A stretch of 64,000 nt of DNA, taken from NCBI GenBank assembly GCA_937978655.1, contig CALJUX010000088.1:1-64000 (forward strand). Direction: 5' to 3'. Within the stretch, counting starts at the first letter, position 1; each line of letters opens with the position of its first letter. Origin of the DNA: an uncultured Chromatiaceae bacterium. GTDB lineage: Bacteria > Pseudomonadota > Gammaproteobacteria > Enterobacterales > Alteromonadaceae. This document shows positions 16,400 through 24,746 of the stretch, one piece after another. Under the pieces are notes generated by a model. The model was not told the DNA's origin, did not search any database, and saw only the letters and a list, made by a program, of their open reading frames with translations. Both the position numbers and the translations under genes were made by a program.

Positions 16400-17200
16400 A
16401 TGAATGTAAATGGCCAGAATAGTATCAGCGGTTTGTTGTCAGACAGTCTGCAGCGCACCACAGAAGACAAACTGAAGCAGCTGGCTTCTGCCCGGCGGAT
16501 TAACTCCGCTGCAGATGATGCCGCAGGCTTGCAGATAGCCAACCGGCTCAGCGCGCAAAACAGCGGTACCCGCCAGACGGAACAAAATTTGTATGACGGT
16601 CTGTCCCTGGCGAATCTGGCTGACCAGTCTCTGCAGGGCGTCACCGATGGTCTGAATGAAATTGGTCGTCTTGCCACACAAGCCGGCAGCGGTATTTTGA
16701 CCGCAAATGACAAAGCCGCATTGCAGAAACAAGTTGATGCCATCAGCGCCGGCATCAAAGATCAAATTGCCAATACCGAGTTCGCCGGCACCAAACTGTT
16801 TGCCGGCAATGGCAGTATTGCGCTGGGTGGCGAAAAAAGTCAGTTCAGCCTGAAGACCACTGATCTGGCGAAACAGCTGGAAAGCGGCGGTGTGTTTGCC
16901 ATTGACCTGCGCAGCGCCGACGGTGTCGCCAAAGCGCTGGATGTGGTGAAAAGCAACACGCAGCAAATTGACAATCAACGCACCGAGATTGGCGCAACGG
17001 CTAATGCGATGACCGCTTCAGCCGCTAATCTGGCGAATCAGAATGTCAGTGAGCAGGCGGCGATCAGCCGGATCAGAGATTTGGATTATGCCAAAGCCAG
17101 TACCGAGCTGGTGCAGGGACAAATTCGGGAGCAAGCCGGCATTGCGGTGGCAGCTCAAAGCCGGATCCAGGCCGAACAGGCGGTGCAGTTATTAAGTTAA
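16400..17200 (+). CDS. Divergent flagellin-like protein
   Basis: A 266-residue flagellin. The N-terminal D0/D1 region has RRINSAADDAAGLQIANRLS (32-51) and QNLYDGLSLANLADQSLQGV, and the C-terminus has SRIRDLDYAKASTELVQGQI followed by REQAGIAVAAQSRIQAEQAV. These are the conserved helices that build the filament core. The first 25 residues differ from the usual NTNxxSLxAQ start and the protein ends in QLLS, so it may be a minor or specialised flagellin. The variable centre is short. GGAG lies eight bases before the ATG. No fliD, fliS, flaG or second flagellin lies beside it. It ends before a long inverted repeat. Nearby pse genes suggest that its Ser/Thr residues may be glycosylated. Confidence 0.88.
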   Translation: MNVNGQNSISGLLSDSLQRTTEDKLKQLASARRINSAADDAAGLQIANRLSAQNSGTRQTEQNLYDGLSLANLADQSLQGVTDGLNEIGRLATQAGSGILTANDKAALQKQVDAISAGIKDQIANTEFAGTKLFAGNGSIALGGEKSQFSLKTTDLAKQLESGGVFAIDLRSADGVAKALDVVKSNTQQIDNQRTEIGATANAMTASAANLANQNVSEQAAISRIRDLDYAKASTELVQGQIREQAGIAVAAQSRIQAEQAVQLLS

Positions 17201-17207
17201 TGCCAGA

Positions 17208-17247
17208 AACGCTGTTTTTTTGACGCCACTGTCAAAAAACCAGCGTT
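17208..17247 (+). terminator. Long inverted repeat after the flagellin gene
   Basis: Two 17-base arms (AACGCTGTTTTTTTGAC at 17208-17224 and its near-perfect complement at 17231-17247) with one mismatch and a 6-base loop form a strong hairpin eight bases after the flagellin stop codon. A second, weaker hairpin follows at once (TTGTTGC 17247-17253 with GCAACAA 17275-17281). The A-rich/T-rich arms make it able to act in both directions. It probably ends the flagellin transcript before flrA. Confidence 0.65.
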
Positions 17248-17309
17248 TGTTGCTTGCAAGGGCCGCGAGCCTTTGCAACAATAAAAAAAAAGCTGGCACT
17301 GCGACCTAC

Positions 17310-18779
17310 ATGAACCCACGTTTATTTATTTTGGATCAACAGGATAGCCGGGCCCAGCGCCTCAGTGTCATCCTGAATTTTATTCATGAACCGCACGCGG
17401 TGCTGAGCGAAGCGCAACTGCATACCGAACTGGTCGCAGATCCAAAAGCGGTGGTGTTGCTGGGCGCTTTAACCTCACAACAACACGAACAGATCCTGCA
17501 ACAATATCCGGCCTGCGCCTTTCTGCTGCTTGGCGAAACACTGAAACCGCTGCTGAAATTCGCCAACGCGATAGGTCTGTTAACCGAACCTTTTGCTTAC
17601 GCCTCGCTGACTCAGCAACTGCGCGATTGCCAGGAATATCACCGCCTGTTGCCAGGCCAGCGCCAGCACGAGCTGCAACACCGGTTTGTTGGCATGGTGG
17701 GGACCAGTCCGCTGATGCAACAAGTGCGGTTTTTGATCCAACAAGTGGCGAAAACCGATGCGAATGTGTTGATCCTCGGCGAGTCCGGCACGGGCAAAGA
17801 AGTGGTCGCCCGGAATATTCATGTGTTGTCGCACCGCAGTGACGGGCCTTTTGTGCCGATTAACTGTGGCGCAATCCCGGCAGAGCTGTTGGAAAGCGAA
17901 TTATTCGGCCACGAAAAAGGTGCCTTTACCGGCGCGATCTCAACCCGCAAAGGCCGCTTTGAACTGGCGCAGGGCGGGACTATTTTCCTTGATGAAATTG
18001 GCGATATGCCGCTACCGATGCAGGTGAAGCTGCTGCGTGTCTTGCAGGAGCGCACTTACGAGCGGGTGGGCGGCAGTCAGCCGATCCGGGCTGATGTGCG
18101 CATCATCGCCGCCACCCATCGTCAGCTTGAAGGCATGATTGCCGACGGGCGGTTCCGGGAAGATTTGTATTACCGGCTCAATGTGTTTCCGATTGATACG
18201 CCGGCGCTGAAAGATCGCGTGGACGATTTACCGTTATTGCTCAGCGAACTGCTGCAGCGGCTGGAAGTTCAGGGCCAGGCGGGTGTGAAGTTCACCGAAC
18301 GTGCTATCGCCAGCCTGAAGTTACATCCCTGGCCTGGCAACGTCCGTGAATTGGGCAACCTGGTCGAACGCCTGACCATTATGTTTCCGAATCAGGTGGT
18401 TGATGTCGCCGAATTGCCGCATAAATATCGCCATATCGATGTGGAAAGTTATGTACCGCATTATCCGGAGGCGCTGCTCGAGCGCGATGCCATTAATGAG
18501 CTGTTTCAGTTTGGCGGCGACGAAGATGACAGCGCTGACGACAGCAGTTTTGCCCCGGCGCTTTCGGGGCAGCTTGATCTGCTGCCGGATGATGGCCTGG
18601 ATCTGAAACAGTTTCTGGCTGATCTGGAAGTCAGTCTGATCAATCAGGCGCTGGAGCGCCACGATTTTGTGGTGGCTCGCGCCGCGGATATTTTGTGTCT
18701 GCGCCGCACCACGCTGGTAGAAAAAATGCGCAAATATAACCTGATGCGCGATGAGGCTGACAGCGGCCAATTTGATTGA
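17310..18779 (+). CDS. flrA: Sigma-54-dependent flagellar master regulator FlrA (FleQ)
   Basis: A 489-residue enhancer-binding protein. Residues 1-120 form the FleQ-type receiver-like domain (LFILDQQDSRAQRLSVIL), which lacks the usual phosphorylated Asp. The AAA+ domain has Walker A GESGTGKE (157-164), the sigma-54 contact loop GAFTGAI (204-210) and FLDEIGDMPL as Walker B. A Fis-type helix-turn-helix (ARAADILCLRRTTLVEKMRK) ends the protein. It sits at the top of the polar flagellar hierarchy and switches on flrBC and the fliE and flhA units with RpoN. The start is set at 17310 because MNPRLFIL begins the family domain; no clear ribosome binding site is visible. It has its own terminator at both ends. 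Confidence 0.95.
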   Translation: MNPRLFILDQQDSRAQRLSVILNFIHEPHAVLSEAQLHTELVADPKAVVLLGALTSQQHEQILQQYPACAFLLLGETLKPLLKFANAIGLLTEPFAYASLTQQLRDCQEYHRLLPGQRQHELQHRFVGMVGTSPLMQQVRFLIQQVAKTDANVLILGESGTGKEVVARNIHVLSHRSDGPFVPINCGAIPAELLESELFGHEKGAFTGAISTRKGRFELAQGGTIFLDEIGDMPLPMQVKLLRVLQERTYERVGGSQPIRADVRIIAATHRQLEGMIADGRFREDLYYRLNVFPIDTPALKDRVDDLPLLLSELLQRLEVQGQAGVKFTERAIASLKLHPWPGNVRELGNLVERLTIMFPNQVVDVAELPHKYRHIDVESYVPHYPEALLERDAINELFQFGGDEDDSADDSSFAPALSGQLDLLPDDGLDLKQFLADLEVSLINQALERHDFVVARAADILCLRRTTLVEKMRKYNLMRDEADSGQFD

Positions 18780-18806
18780 CTGCCAAATTATTGGCAGCTT
18801 ATTTTT
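18780..18806 (+). terminator. Rho-independent terminator after flrA
   Basis: CTGCCAA (18780-18786), loop ATTA, TTGGCAG (18791-18797) form a perfect 7-bp stem followed by CTTATTTTTA. It begins at the base directly after the flrA stop codon and separates flrA from the flrBC promoter. Confidence 0.85.
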
Positions 18807-18839
18807 ACTTAAACAACTGATATAACTCATTTAATTTAG

Positions 18840-18856
18840 TGGCATGATTTCTGCTT
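18840..18856 (+). promoter_or_regulatory. Sigma-54 promoter of flrBC
   Basis: TGGCATG-N4-CTGCTT matches the RpoN consensus TGGCACG-N4-TTGCW at nearly all positions, with the required GG (18841-18842) and GC (18853-18854) ten bases apart. Transcription should start near 18866, about 27 bases before the flrB ATG. FlrA encoded upstream is the expected activator. Confidence 0.75.
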
Positions 18857-18892
18857 AAGACGGGTAGTGTTCAAAACCCTGACGGTGAAATC

Positions 18893-20056
18893 ATGCGCAC
18901 CTCTTCTCATGCTGTCCACAAAGCTGCTTCGCTGCCCGCTGCTGTATTGCTGCCGGGGCTGGCTGCAGCCATTGCTGCGCCCGAGCCGGCTGCGCTGATG
19001 TCCGGTGCTGAACGCGCCGAGCTGCAACGTCTGCAGCATCTGTTGCAGGTGTTGCCCAATGGGATTGTTGTGCTGGACCAGCGTGGTTATGTGATGCAGG
19101 CCAACCCGGTGGCTGTGGCCATGCTGGGAGAGCCGCTGCATGGTCAGCGCTGGCTGGATGTGATTAACCGCAGTTTTCGGCCGCGCAATGATGACGGCCT
19201 GGAAGTCTCGTTACATGATGGCCGCCGTGTCCAGCTGGCGATTAGTGCGCTGGAGCCGCTGGCCGGCCAGTTGATTGTGTTAACAGATCTGACCGAAACC
19301 CGCCAGCTGCAAAGCCGGTTGTCACATCTGCAACGTTTGTCGTCGCTGGGCAAAATGATGGCGTCGCTGGCGCATCAAATCCGCACGCCCTTATCCGGCG
19401 CTTTGTTGTATGCGCGCAATCTGGCGAATCAGAAACTCAGCGCCGAAGCGCGTGAACAATTCACCCAAAAACTACTGAACCGGCTGACCGATCTGGAACA
19501 ACAGGTCAATGATTTGCTGTTGTTTGCCCGTGCCGGCCGTGAGCAGCAGGCTATGCCGTTGTCGATGCAACAACTGCTCAGCGAAGTGTTTGCGGCAGTG
19601 GAGCCTCTGGTGCTGCAGCAACAGGGCGCGGTGCTGGTGGAGCTGCCAGATCCGGATATTACCGTCCTTGGCAATCACACCGCGCTGGCCGGTGCGCTGA
19701 GTAATCTGGTGCACAATGCCGTGGAGCATGCCGGGCCCGGCGCCCGCATTCATTTATCGGCGATCGCCAGCCCGGACCGGCGGCAGGTTGTGCTGGCGGT
19801 GGAAGACGAAGGCCCGGGCGTCCCGGAGCATTTACGTCAGCAAATCTTTGAACCCTTTTTTACCACCCGCAGCAACGGTACAGGCCTTGGCCTTGCTGTG
19901 GTACAGGCCGTGGCGAACTCGCATAACGGCGTAGCGCGCTGCCTGAGCAGTCACTGCGGTGGCGCCCGTTTTGAATTGATCCTGCCGATCTATCAGGCAG
20001 ATATCAGCACTGACAGTGCTTTACCTCTTGAGGAGCCTTGCAATGCAGAAGCCTAA
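18893..20056 (+). CDS. flrB: Flagellar sensor histidine kinase FlrB (FleS)
   Basis: A 387-residue cytosolic kinase. A PAS-like domain covers about 45-135 (LLQVLPNGIVVLDQRGYVMQ). The H-box SLAHQIRTPLSGAL holds the phosphorylated His161. The N-box NLVHNAVEHA, the G1 box VEDEGPGVP, the F-box and G2 GTGLGLAV form the HATPase domain. It phosphorylates FlrC encoded next; the two genes overlap by 14 bases. The first 36 residues form an unusual Ala/Leu/Pro-rich stretch that could be taken for a membrane segment but lacks the charges of a signal peptide with a clear cleavage site. It is probably transcribed from the sigma-54 site at 18840-18856. Confidence 0.94.
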   Translation: MRTSSHAVHKAASLPAAVLLPGLAAAIAAPEPAALMSGAERAELQRLQHLLQVLPNGIVVLDQRGYVMQANPVAVAMLGEPLHGQRWLDVINRSFRPRNDDGLEVSLHDGRRVQLAISALEPLAGQLIVLTDLTETRQLQSRLSHLQRLSSLGKMMASLAHQIRTPLSGALLYARNLANQKLSAEAREQFTQKLLNRLTDLEQQVNDLLLFARAGREQQAMPLSMQQLLSEVFAAVEPLVLQQQGAVLVELPDPDITVLGNHTALAGALSNLVHNAVEHAGPGARIHLSAIASPDRRQVVLAVEDEGPGVPEHLRQQIFEPFFTTRSNGTGLGLAVVQAVANSHNGVARCLSSHCGGARFELILPIYQADISTDSALPLEEPCNAEA

Positions 20057-21392
20057 AATTCTGGTTGTAGAAGACGATGCCGGTTTGCAGGAAGCGCTGG
20101 CCGATACCCTGACGCTGGCACAATATGATGTGGTGCTGGCGGGCAATGCCGAGCAGGCGCTGCAGCAGTTGAAACAACACAAGATCCGGCTGGTGATCAG
20201 TGACGTGCAAATGGGCGCAATCTCCGGCCTGGAACTGCTCAAATCGGTGAAACTGAATTATCCGCAGTTGCCGGTGCTGATGATGACGGCCTATGCCACA
20301 GTCAATGATGCGGTCAGTGCGATCCGCCAGGGCGCCGTCGATTATCTGGCGAAACCCTTTTCACCGGAAGTGCTGGTCAATATGGTCGGCCGTTATGTCA
20401 GCCCGGAAGAAGTGCTGCCATTTGAACCCATAGTGGCAGCGCCATGCAGCCAGCAGCTGGTGAAACTGGCGGCAAAAGTCGCCCGTTCAGATGCCAGTGT
20501 GATGGTGCTTGGCCCCAGTGGCTCCGGTAAAGAAGTGCTGGCGCGGTATATCCACTTACAGTCACCACGCCACGACGGTCCGTTTGTTGCGATTAACTGT
20601 GCGGCCATTCCGGAAAACATGCTGGAATCTACCTTGTTTGGCTACGAAAAAGGTGCATTTACCGGTGCTATTGCGGCCTGTCCCGGCAAATTTGAACAAG
20701 CACAGCAAGGCACCATTTTGCTCGATGAGATCAGCGAAATGGACCTGAATCTGCAGGCCAAATTATTGCGCGTGTTGCAGGAGCGGGAAGTCGAACGTCT
20801 TGGCAGTCGCAAGACGATTAAACTGGATGTGCGGGTGATTGCCACCAGCAACCGTGATTTACGCCAGGCCGTGGCACAGGGCCAGTTCCGTGAAGACCTG
20901 TTCTACCGGCTGAACGTATTTCCACTGACCTGGCCGGCGCTGGCAGAGCGGCCGGAAGATATCCTGCCATTGGCGGCGCATCTGATGGAGCGGCATTGCC
21001 AGCAGCAGGGCTGCGCGGTGCCGGAACTGGCGGCCAGTGCCAAACGCAAACTGTTAACACATGAGTGGCCGGGCAATGTGCGGGAGCTGGATAATGTGAT
21101 CCAGCGCGCGCTGATTGTCCACAACGATGGACTGGTCACCGACGAAGACATTTTGCTGGAAAACAGCCCGGTCAGTCTGAACCGGACTGAGCCGGTGGTG
21201 CTCAGCCCAGATCCCGAACTCAGTGTGTTTAAATCCGGCGTGTACGAGCAGGAACACCGGATCATTCTGGAGACGATGCGCGCCTGCGCCAACCGACGCA
21301 AAGAAGTGGCAGAAAAACTCGGCATCAGTGCCAGAACCTTAAGATACAAACTGGCGCGGATGCGTGAATCCGGCATCGCCTTGCCGTTCTGA
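20043..21392 (+). CDS. flrC: Sigma-54-dependent response regulator FlrC (FleR)
   Basis: A 449-residue NtrC-type regulator. The receiver has acidic residues Asp11 and Asp12, the phosphorylated Asp54 (VISDVQMG) and LAKPF with the conserved Lys104. The AAA+ domain has Walker A GPSGSGKE (157-164), GAFTGAI (204-210) and LLDEISEMDL. A Fis-type helix-turn-helix is at the end (RRKEVAEKLGISARTLRYKL). The ATG at 20043 is preceded by GAGGAG and overlaps flrB. Phosphorylated FlrC turns on class III flagellar genes, such as hook and some flagellin genes, with RpoN. A terminator follows 24 bases after the stop codon. Confidence 0.95.
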   Translation: MQKPKILVVEDDAGLQEALADTLTLAQYDVVLAGNAEQALQQLKQHKIRLVISDVQMGAISGLELLKSVKLNYPQLPVLMMTAYATVNDAVSAIRQGAVDYLAKPFSPEVLVNMVGRYVSPEEVLPFEPIVAAPCSQQLVKLAAKVARSDASVMVLGPSGSGKEVLARYIHLQSPRHDGPFVAINCAAIPENMLESTLFGYEKGAFTGAIAACPGKFEQAQQGTILLDEISEMDLNLQAKLLRVLQEREVERLGSRKTIKLDVRVIATSNRDLRQAVAQGQFREDLFYRLNVFPLTWPALAERPEDILPLAAHLMERHCQQQGCAVPELAASAKRKLLTHEWPGNVRELDNVIQRALIVHNDGLVTDEDILLENSPVSLNRTEPVVLSPDPELSVFKSGVYEQEHRIILETMRACANRRKEVAEKLGISARTLRYKLARMRESGIALPF

Positions 21393-21416
21393 TCCCAGTT
21401 GACTCTTACCAGCCCC

Positions 21417-21454
21417 CAGCCAGCGACAGCTTTGATGCCGCTGGCTGCGGTTTT
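21417..21454 (+). terminator. Rho-independent terminator after flrBC
   Basis: CAGCCAGCG (21417-21425) and CGCTGGCTG (21439-21447) form a perfect 9-bp GC-rich stem with a 13-base loop, followed by CGGTTTTG. It ends the flrBC transcript before the fliE promoter. Confidence 0.8.
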
Positions 21455-21564
21455 GTGTTCCCCTCACATTGTTTTCCTCTGTGCTGCCCCGGCGAATTTC
21501 AGTGGTGTCGTTTTTTTGACTCTGCAATGCGCAGGGTAAGTCATTGAATTTAATAAAAAATATA

Positions 21565-21582
21565 TTGGCACAACTTGTGCTT
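21565..21582 (+). promoter_or_regulatory. Sigma-54 promoter of the fliE operon
   Basis: TTGGCACAACTTGTGCTT fits the RpoN consensus very well: TGGCAC at -24, TGCTT at -12, and GG (21567-21568) and GC (21579-21580) exactly ten bases apart. Transcription should start near 21592, 29 bases before the fliE ATG. It probably drives fliE to flhB as one long unit. Confidence 0.85.
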
Positions 21583-21620
21583 AATCCTGTGATATCAATA
21601 GCTTTACAGGCGGGATCATC

Positions 21621-21956
21621 ATGGATATTAAAGGCGCAGGGCTTTATCAGGAAATGCAGGCATTCGCCCGGCAGGCCCGCAGTCTGTCCGGTGATATGCA
21701 AACAGGGCAGGCGCAAGTTGACAATGTCAGCCAGAGTGATTTTTCTCAGCTGTTTAAGCAGGCACTGAATACCGTCAATGGTCTGCAGCAGAACAGCAGC
21801 GAGCTGGGAACTGCTGTGGAACTTGGTGATCCAAAAGTGTCGCTGGCCCAGGCCATGATCGCCGGGCAAAAAGCCTCAGTGGCATTTGAAGCGACAGTGC
21901 AGGTCCGCAATAAGCTGGTGGAAGCATATAAAGAAGTCATGGCAATGCCGGTCTGA
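21621..21956 (+). CDS. fliE: Flagellar hook-basal body protein FliE
   Basis: A 111-residue protein of typical FliE length. FSQLFKQALNTVNGLQQNSS and the C-terminal SLAQAMIAGQKASVAFEATV and QVRNKLVEAYKEVMAMPV are the family signatures. It links the MS ring (FliF, next gene) to the rod and is exported by the flagellar type III system. It is the first gene of the sigma-54-driven structural operon and lies 14 bases upstream of fliF. Confidence 0.96.
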   Translation: MDIKGAGLYQEMQAFARQARSLSGDMQTGQAQVDNVSQSDFSQLFKQALNTVNGLQQNSSELGTAVELGDPKVSLAQAMIAGQKASVAFEATVQVRNKLVEAYKEVMAMPV

Positions 21957-21970
21957 TGGGAGCAATGTAA

Positions 21971-23677
21971 GTGGCTGAATCAACTGAACTAACACTAAGC
22001 AGTAACGATTTCAACAACCCAGTTGAAAGCGGGACGCCGGTCGAGCAGAAATCCGGTTTTATCGGGTCGATGGGCGGGATGGATATAGTCCGGCAAATTG
22101 CCCTGATCATCGCGTTGACCATTTGTATCGCGATTGCGATTTTGATCATCATGTGGGCGCGTGAGCCTGATATGCGTCCGCTCGGGACCTTTGAGACTAC
22201 TGAGCTTATCAGCCATCTGGACCATCTGGACGCACAGAAAATCGAATACAAGCTCGAAGGTAACACCATTCTGGTGCGCGGGGATAAATATCAGGACGTT
22301 AAACTGGGTTTAAACCGTGCCGGTCTGAGTAAAGAAAGCAGCAGCGGCGATGAGATCCTGATGCAGGACAGCGGTTTTGGCGTCAGCCAGCGGCTGGAAA
22401 TGGAGCGGCTGAAACACAGCCGTGAGCAGCAGCTGGCCAGAACTATTGAAGAGTTCCAGAGTGTGGCCCGTGCCCGGGTGCTGCTGGCTATTCCGAAAGA
22501 AAACATTTTTGCGCGGGTGGAAAAGCAGCCATCCGCGACTGTGATGATCACCGCCAAAGGTGGCAAAGCGATTAAAGACAGCGAAGTGGACGCTATTGTC
22601 GACCTGGTGGCGTCGGCTGTGCAGGGGCTGGAGCCGTCAAAAGTCACAGTGACCGATCAGAATGGCCGTTTATTAAATAGCGGCTCACAGGATGCCGCGT
22701 CGGCACGGTCCAGACGTGAGTATGAAATTGAATTAAAACGCGAAGATGAATATCGTCAGAAAATTGACTCTATCTTAATCCCAATCCTCGGGATGGATAA
22801 TTACACGGCGCAGGTCGACCTGCAGATGGATTTCACCGCGACTGAGCAGACGCAAAAACGCTACAATCCGGATTTGCCGGCGGTACGCAGTGAAATGACG
22901 TCGGAAGAAAACAGCGTTGGCGGCGGTGCGATGGGCATTCCGGGCGCGTTGTCGAATCAGCCACCGCTGGATTCCAATATTCCGGAGAAAACCAGCAATG
23001 GCGAAGCGCCGGTCGTGCCGGGCCGTAACGCCAAAGAAGTGACCCGGAACTACGAGCTTGATACCACCATCAGCCACAGCACGCAGCAAAGTGGTGTGAT
23101 CCGCCGGATCAGCGTCTCAGTCGCAGTCGATTATAAAATGGGCGAAGCCGCGGCAGACACGCCGGCGAAGGCCGAGCCGCGCACACAGGCCGAACTGCAG
23201 AATATCCGCCGTTTGTTACAGGGCGGCGTCGGCTTTGACGTGCAGCGCGGTGATACGATTGAAGTAGTGTCGGTGCCCTTTACCCGCGAAGCCATTGTCG
23301 CGGCCGCCGAACAGCCGATTTATGAGCAGGAATGGTTTATGCGGGTGATCCGTCTGGCCCTGGCTGCCCTGGTGATTATTGTACTGATCCTGGCGATTGT
23401 GCGGCCAATGCTGAAAAAACTGATCTACCCTGAAGATACGTCTGAGACTTATGACGAAATGTCACTGTCACGCGGTGTTGACCTTGGTGACGACACTATT
23501 GACATGCTCAGTAAAGAATTTGATGCGAAGTCTGTCGGTTTCGCTGCAGATGGCACCTTAATGCTGCCAGATCTGCATGGTGATGAAGACTTATTAAAAG
23601 CGGTACGGGCCTTGGTTGCCAATGAGCCTGAACTTTCCTCTCTGGTCGTGAAAAACTGGTTGGCTGAAGATGAGTAA
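21971..23677 (+). CDS. fliF: Flagellar MS-ring protein FliF
   Basis: A 568-residue inner-membrane protein that forms the MS ring. One membrane segment lies near residues 38-60 (IVRQIALIIALTICIAIAIL) and a second near 455-475 (WFMRVIRLALAALVIIVLIL). Between them are the YscJ/FliF ring-building motifs, such as QRLEMERLKHSREQQLARTI and ARVLLAIPKENIF. The C-terminal tail (LPDLHGDEDLLKAVRALVAN) binds FliG. The start is GTG at 21971, with GGGAG nine bases before it. It overlaps fliG by eight bases, which couples synthesis of the two partners. Confidence 0.97.
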   Translation: MAESTELTLSSNDFNNPVESGTPVEQKSGFIGSMGGMDIVRQIALIIALTICIAIAILIIMWAREPDMRPLGTFETTELISHLDHLDAQKIEYKLEGNTILVRGDKYQDVKLGLNRAGLSKESSSGDEILMQDSGFGVSQRLEMERLKHSREQQLARTIEEFQSVARARVLLAIPKENIFARVEKQPSATVMITAKGGKAIKDSEVDAIVDLVASAVQGLEPSKVTVTDQNGRLLNSGSQDAASARSRREYEIELKREDEYRQKIDSILIPILGMDNYTAQVDLQMDFTATEQTQKRYNPDLPAVRSEMTSEENSVGGGAMGIPGALSNQPPLDSNIPEKTSNGEAPVVPGRNAKEVTRNYELDTTISHSTQQSGVIRRISVSVAVDYKMGEAAADTPAKAEPRTQAELQNIRRLLQGGVGFDVQRGDTIEVVSVPFTREAIVAAAEQPIYEQEWFMRVIRLALAALVIIVLILAIVRPMLKKLIYPEDTSETYDEMSLSRGVDLGDDTIDMLSKEFDAKSVGFAADGTLMLPDLHGDEDLLKAVRALVANEPELSSLVVKNWLAEDE

Positions 23678-24707
23678 CGTAGATACCACCCAAAAACCGG
23701 CGTTTGACGTCGGCAAGTTAGATGGCGTGGAAAAAGCCGCCATCCTGTTGCTGAGTTTGTCGGAAGAAGATGCCGCACAGATCCTGAAACATCTGGAACC
23801 AAAACAGGTGCAGAAAGTCGGGATGGCGATGGCGTCGATTGAGGACCTGAATCAGGCCAAGATCTCGGCGGTACACCGGCTGTTTATTGAACAGATCCAG
23901 AATTTCAGTACCATCGGCTTCCAGAGTGAAGACTTTATCCGCCGTGCCTTAACGGCAGCGTTGGGTGAAGAAAAAGCCTCGAATCTGATTGACCAGATCA
24001 TTCTGGGCGGCGGCGCCAAAGGTCTGGATTCGCTGAAGTGGATGGACTCCAAGCAGGTGGCCAACATCATCCGCAACGAGCACCCGCAGATCCAGACCAT
24101 CGTATTGTCCTACCTGGAACCGGAACAATCGGCCGAAATTTTGTCGCAGTTCCCGGAGAAAGTGCGGCTCGATTTAACGATGCGGATAGCCAACCTGGAA
24201 GAAGTCCAGCCGGCGGCCTTGCAGGAATTAAACGAGATCATGGAGAAACAGTTTGCCGGTCAGGCCGGTGCTCAGGCGGCGAAGATGGGCGGCCTCAAAG
24301 CGGCAGCCGATATCATGAACTACCTGGATACCAACGTCGAAGGTCAGCTGATGGATTCTATCCGCGAACACGACGAAGAAATGGCGCAACAAATCCAGGA
24401 CCTGATGTTTGTGTTCGAAAACTTACTGGAAGTCGACGACCGCGCTATTCAGGCGATTTTGCGCGAAGTGCAGCAGGATGTGCTGATGAAGGCACTCAAA
24501 GGCGCCGACGACAACCTGAAAGAGAAGATCCTGAAAAATATGTCGAAACGGGCGGCCGAAATGCTGGCCGACGACCTCGAAGCGATGGGACCGGTGCGCG
24601 TCAGCGAAGTCGAAACGGCGCAGAAAGAAATTCTGTCGACCGCACGTCGTCTGGCCGATGCCGGCGAGATTATGCTCGGTGGCGGTGGTGGCGAAGACTT
24701 CCTGTAA
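23670..24707 (+). CDS. fliG: Flagellar motor switch protein FliG
   Basis: A 345-residue rotor protein. The N-terminal domain (LDGVEKAAILLLSLSEEDAA) binds FliF, the middle domain has the EHPQ motif (NEHPQIQTIVLSYLEPEQSA) that binds FliM, and the C-terminal domain has the charged torque helix (LLEVDDRAIQAILREVQQDV) that works against the stators. Length and motifs are normal. It starts inside the end of fliF and is followed after 39 bases by fliH. Confidence 0.97.
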   Translation: MSNVDTTQKPAFDVGKLDGVEKAAILLLSLSEEDAAQILKHLEPKQVQKVGMAMASIEDLNQAKISAVHRLFIEQIQNFSTIGFQSEDFIRRALTAALGEEKASNLIDQIILGGGAKGLDSLKWMDSKQVANIIRNEHPQIQTIVLSYLEPEQSAEILSQFPEKVRLDLTMRIANLEEVQPAALQELNEIMEKQFAGQAGAQAAKMGGLKAAADIMNYLDTNVEGQLMDSIREHDEEMAQQIQDLMFVFENLLEVDDRAIQAILREVQQDVLMKALKGADDNLKEKILKNMSKRAAEMLADDLEAMGPVRVSEVETAQKEILSTARRLADAGEIMLGGGGGEDFL

Positions 24708-24746
24708 CCAATACCTGTCAGCGATGCACGGCTTTTGGAGTAGCAA

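Noticed and set aside
17220..17309. TTG-started 30-codon extension of flrA
   Set aside because: It runs through the flagellin terminator hairpin and adds residues not found at the start of FlrA/FleQ proteins.
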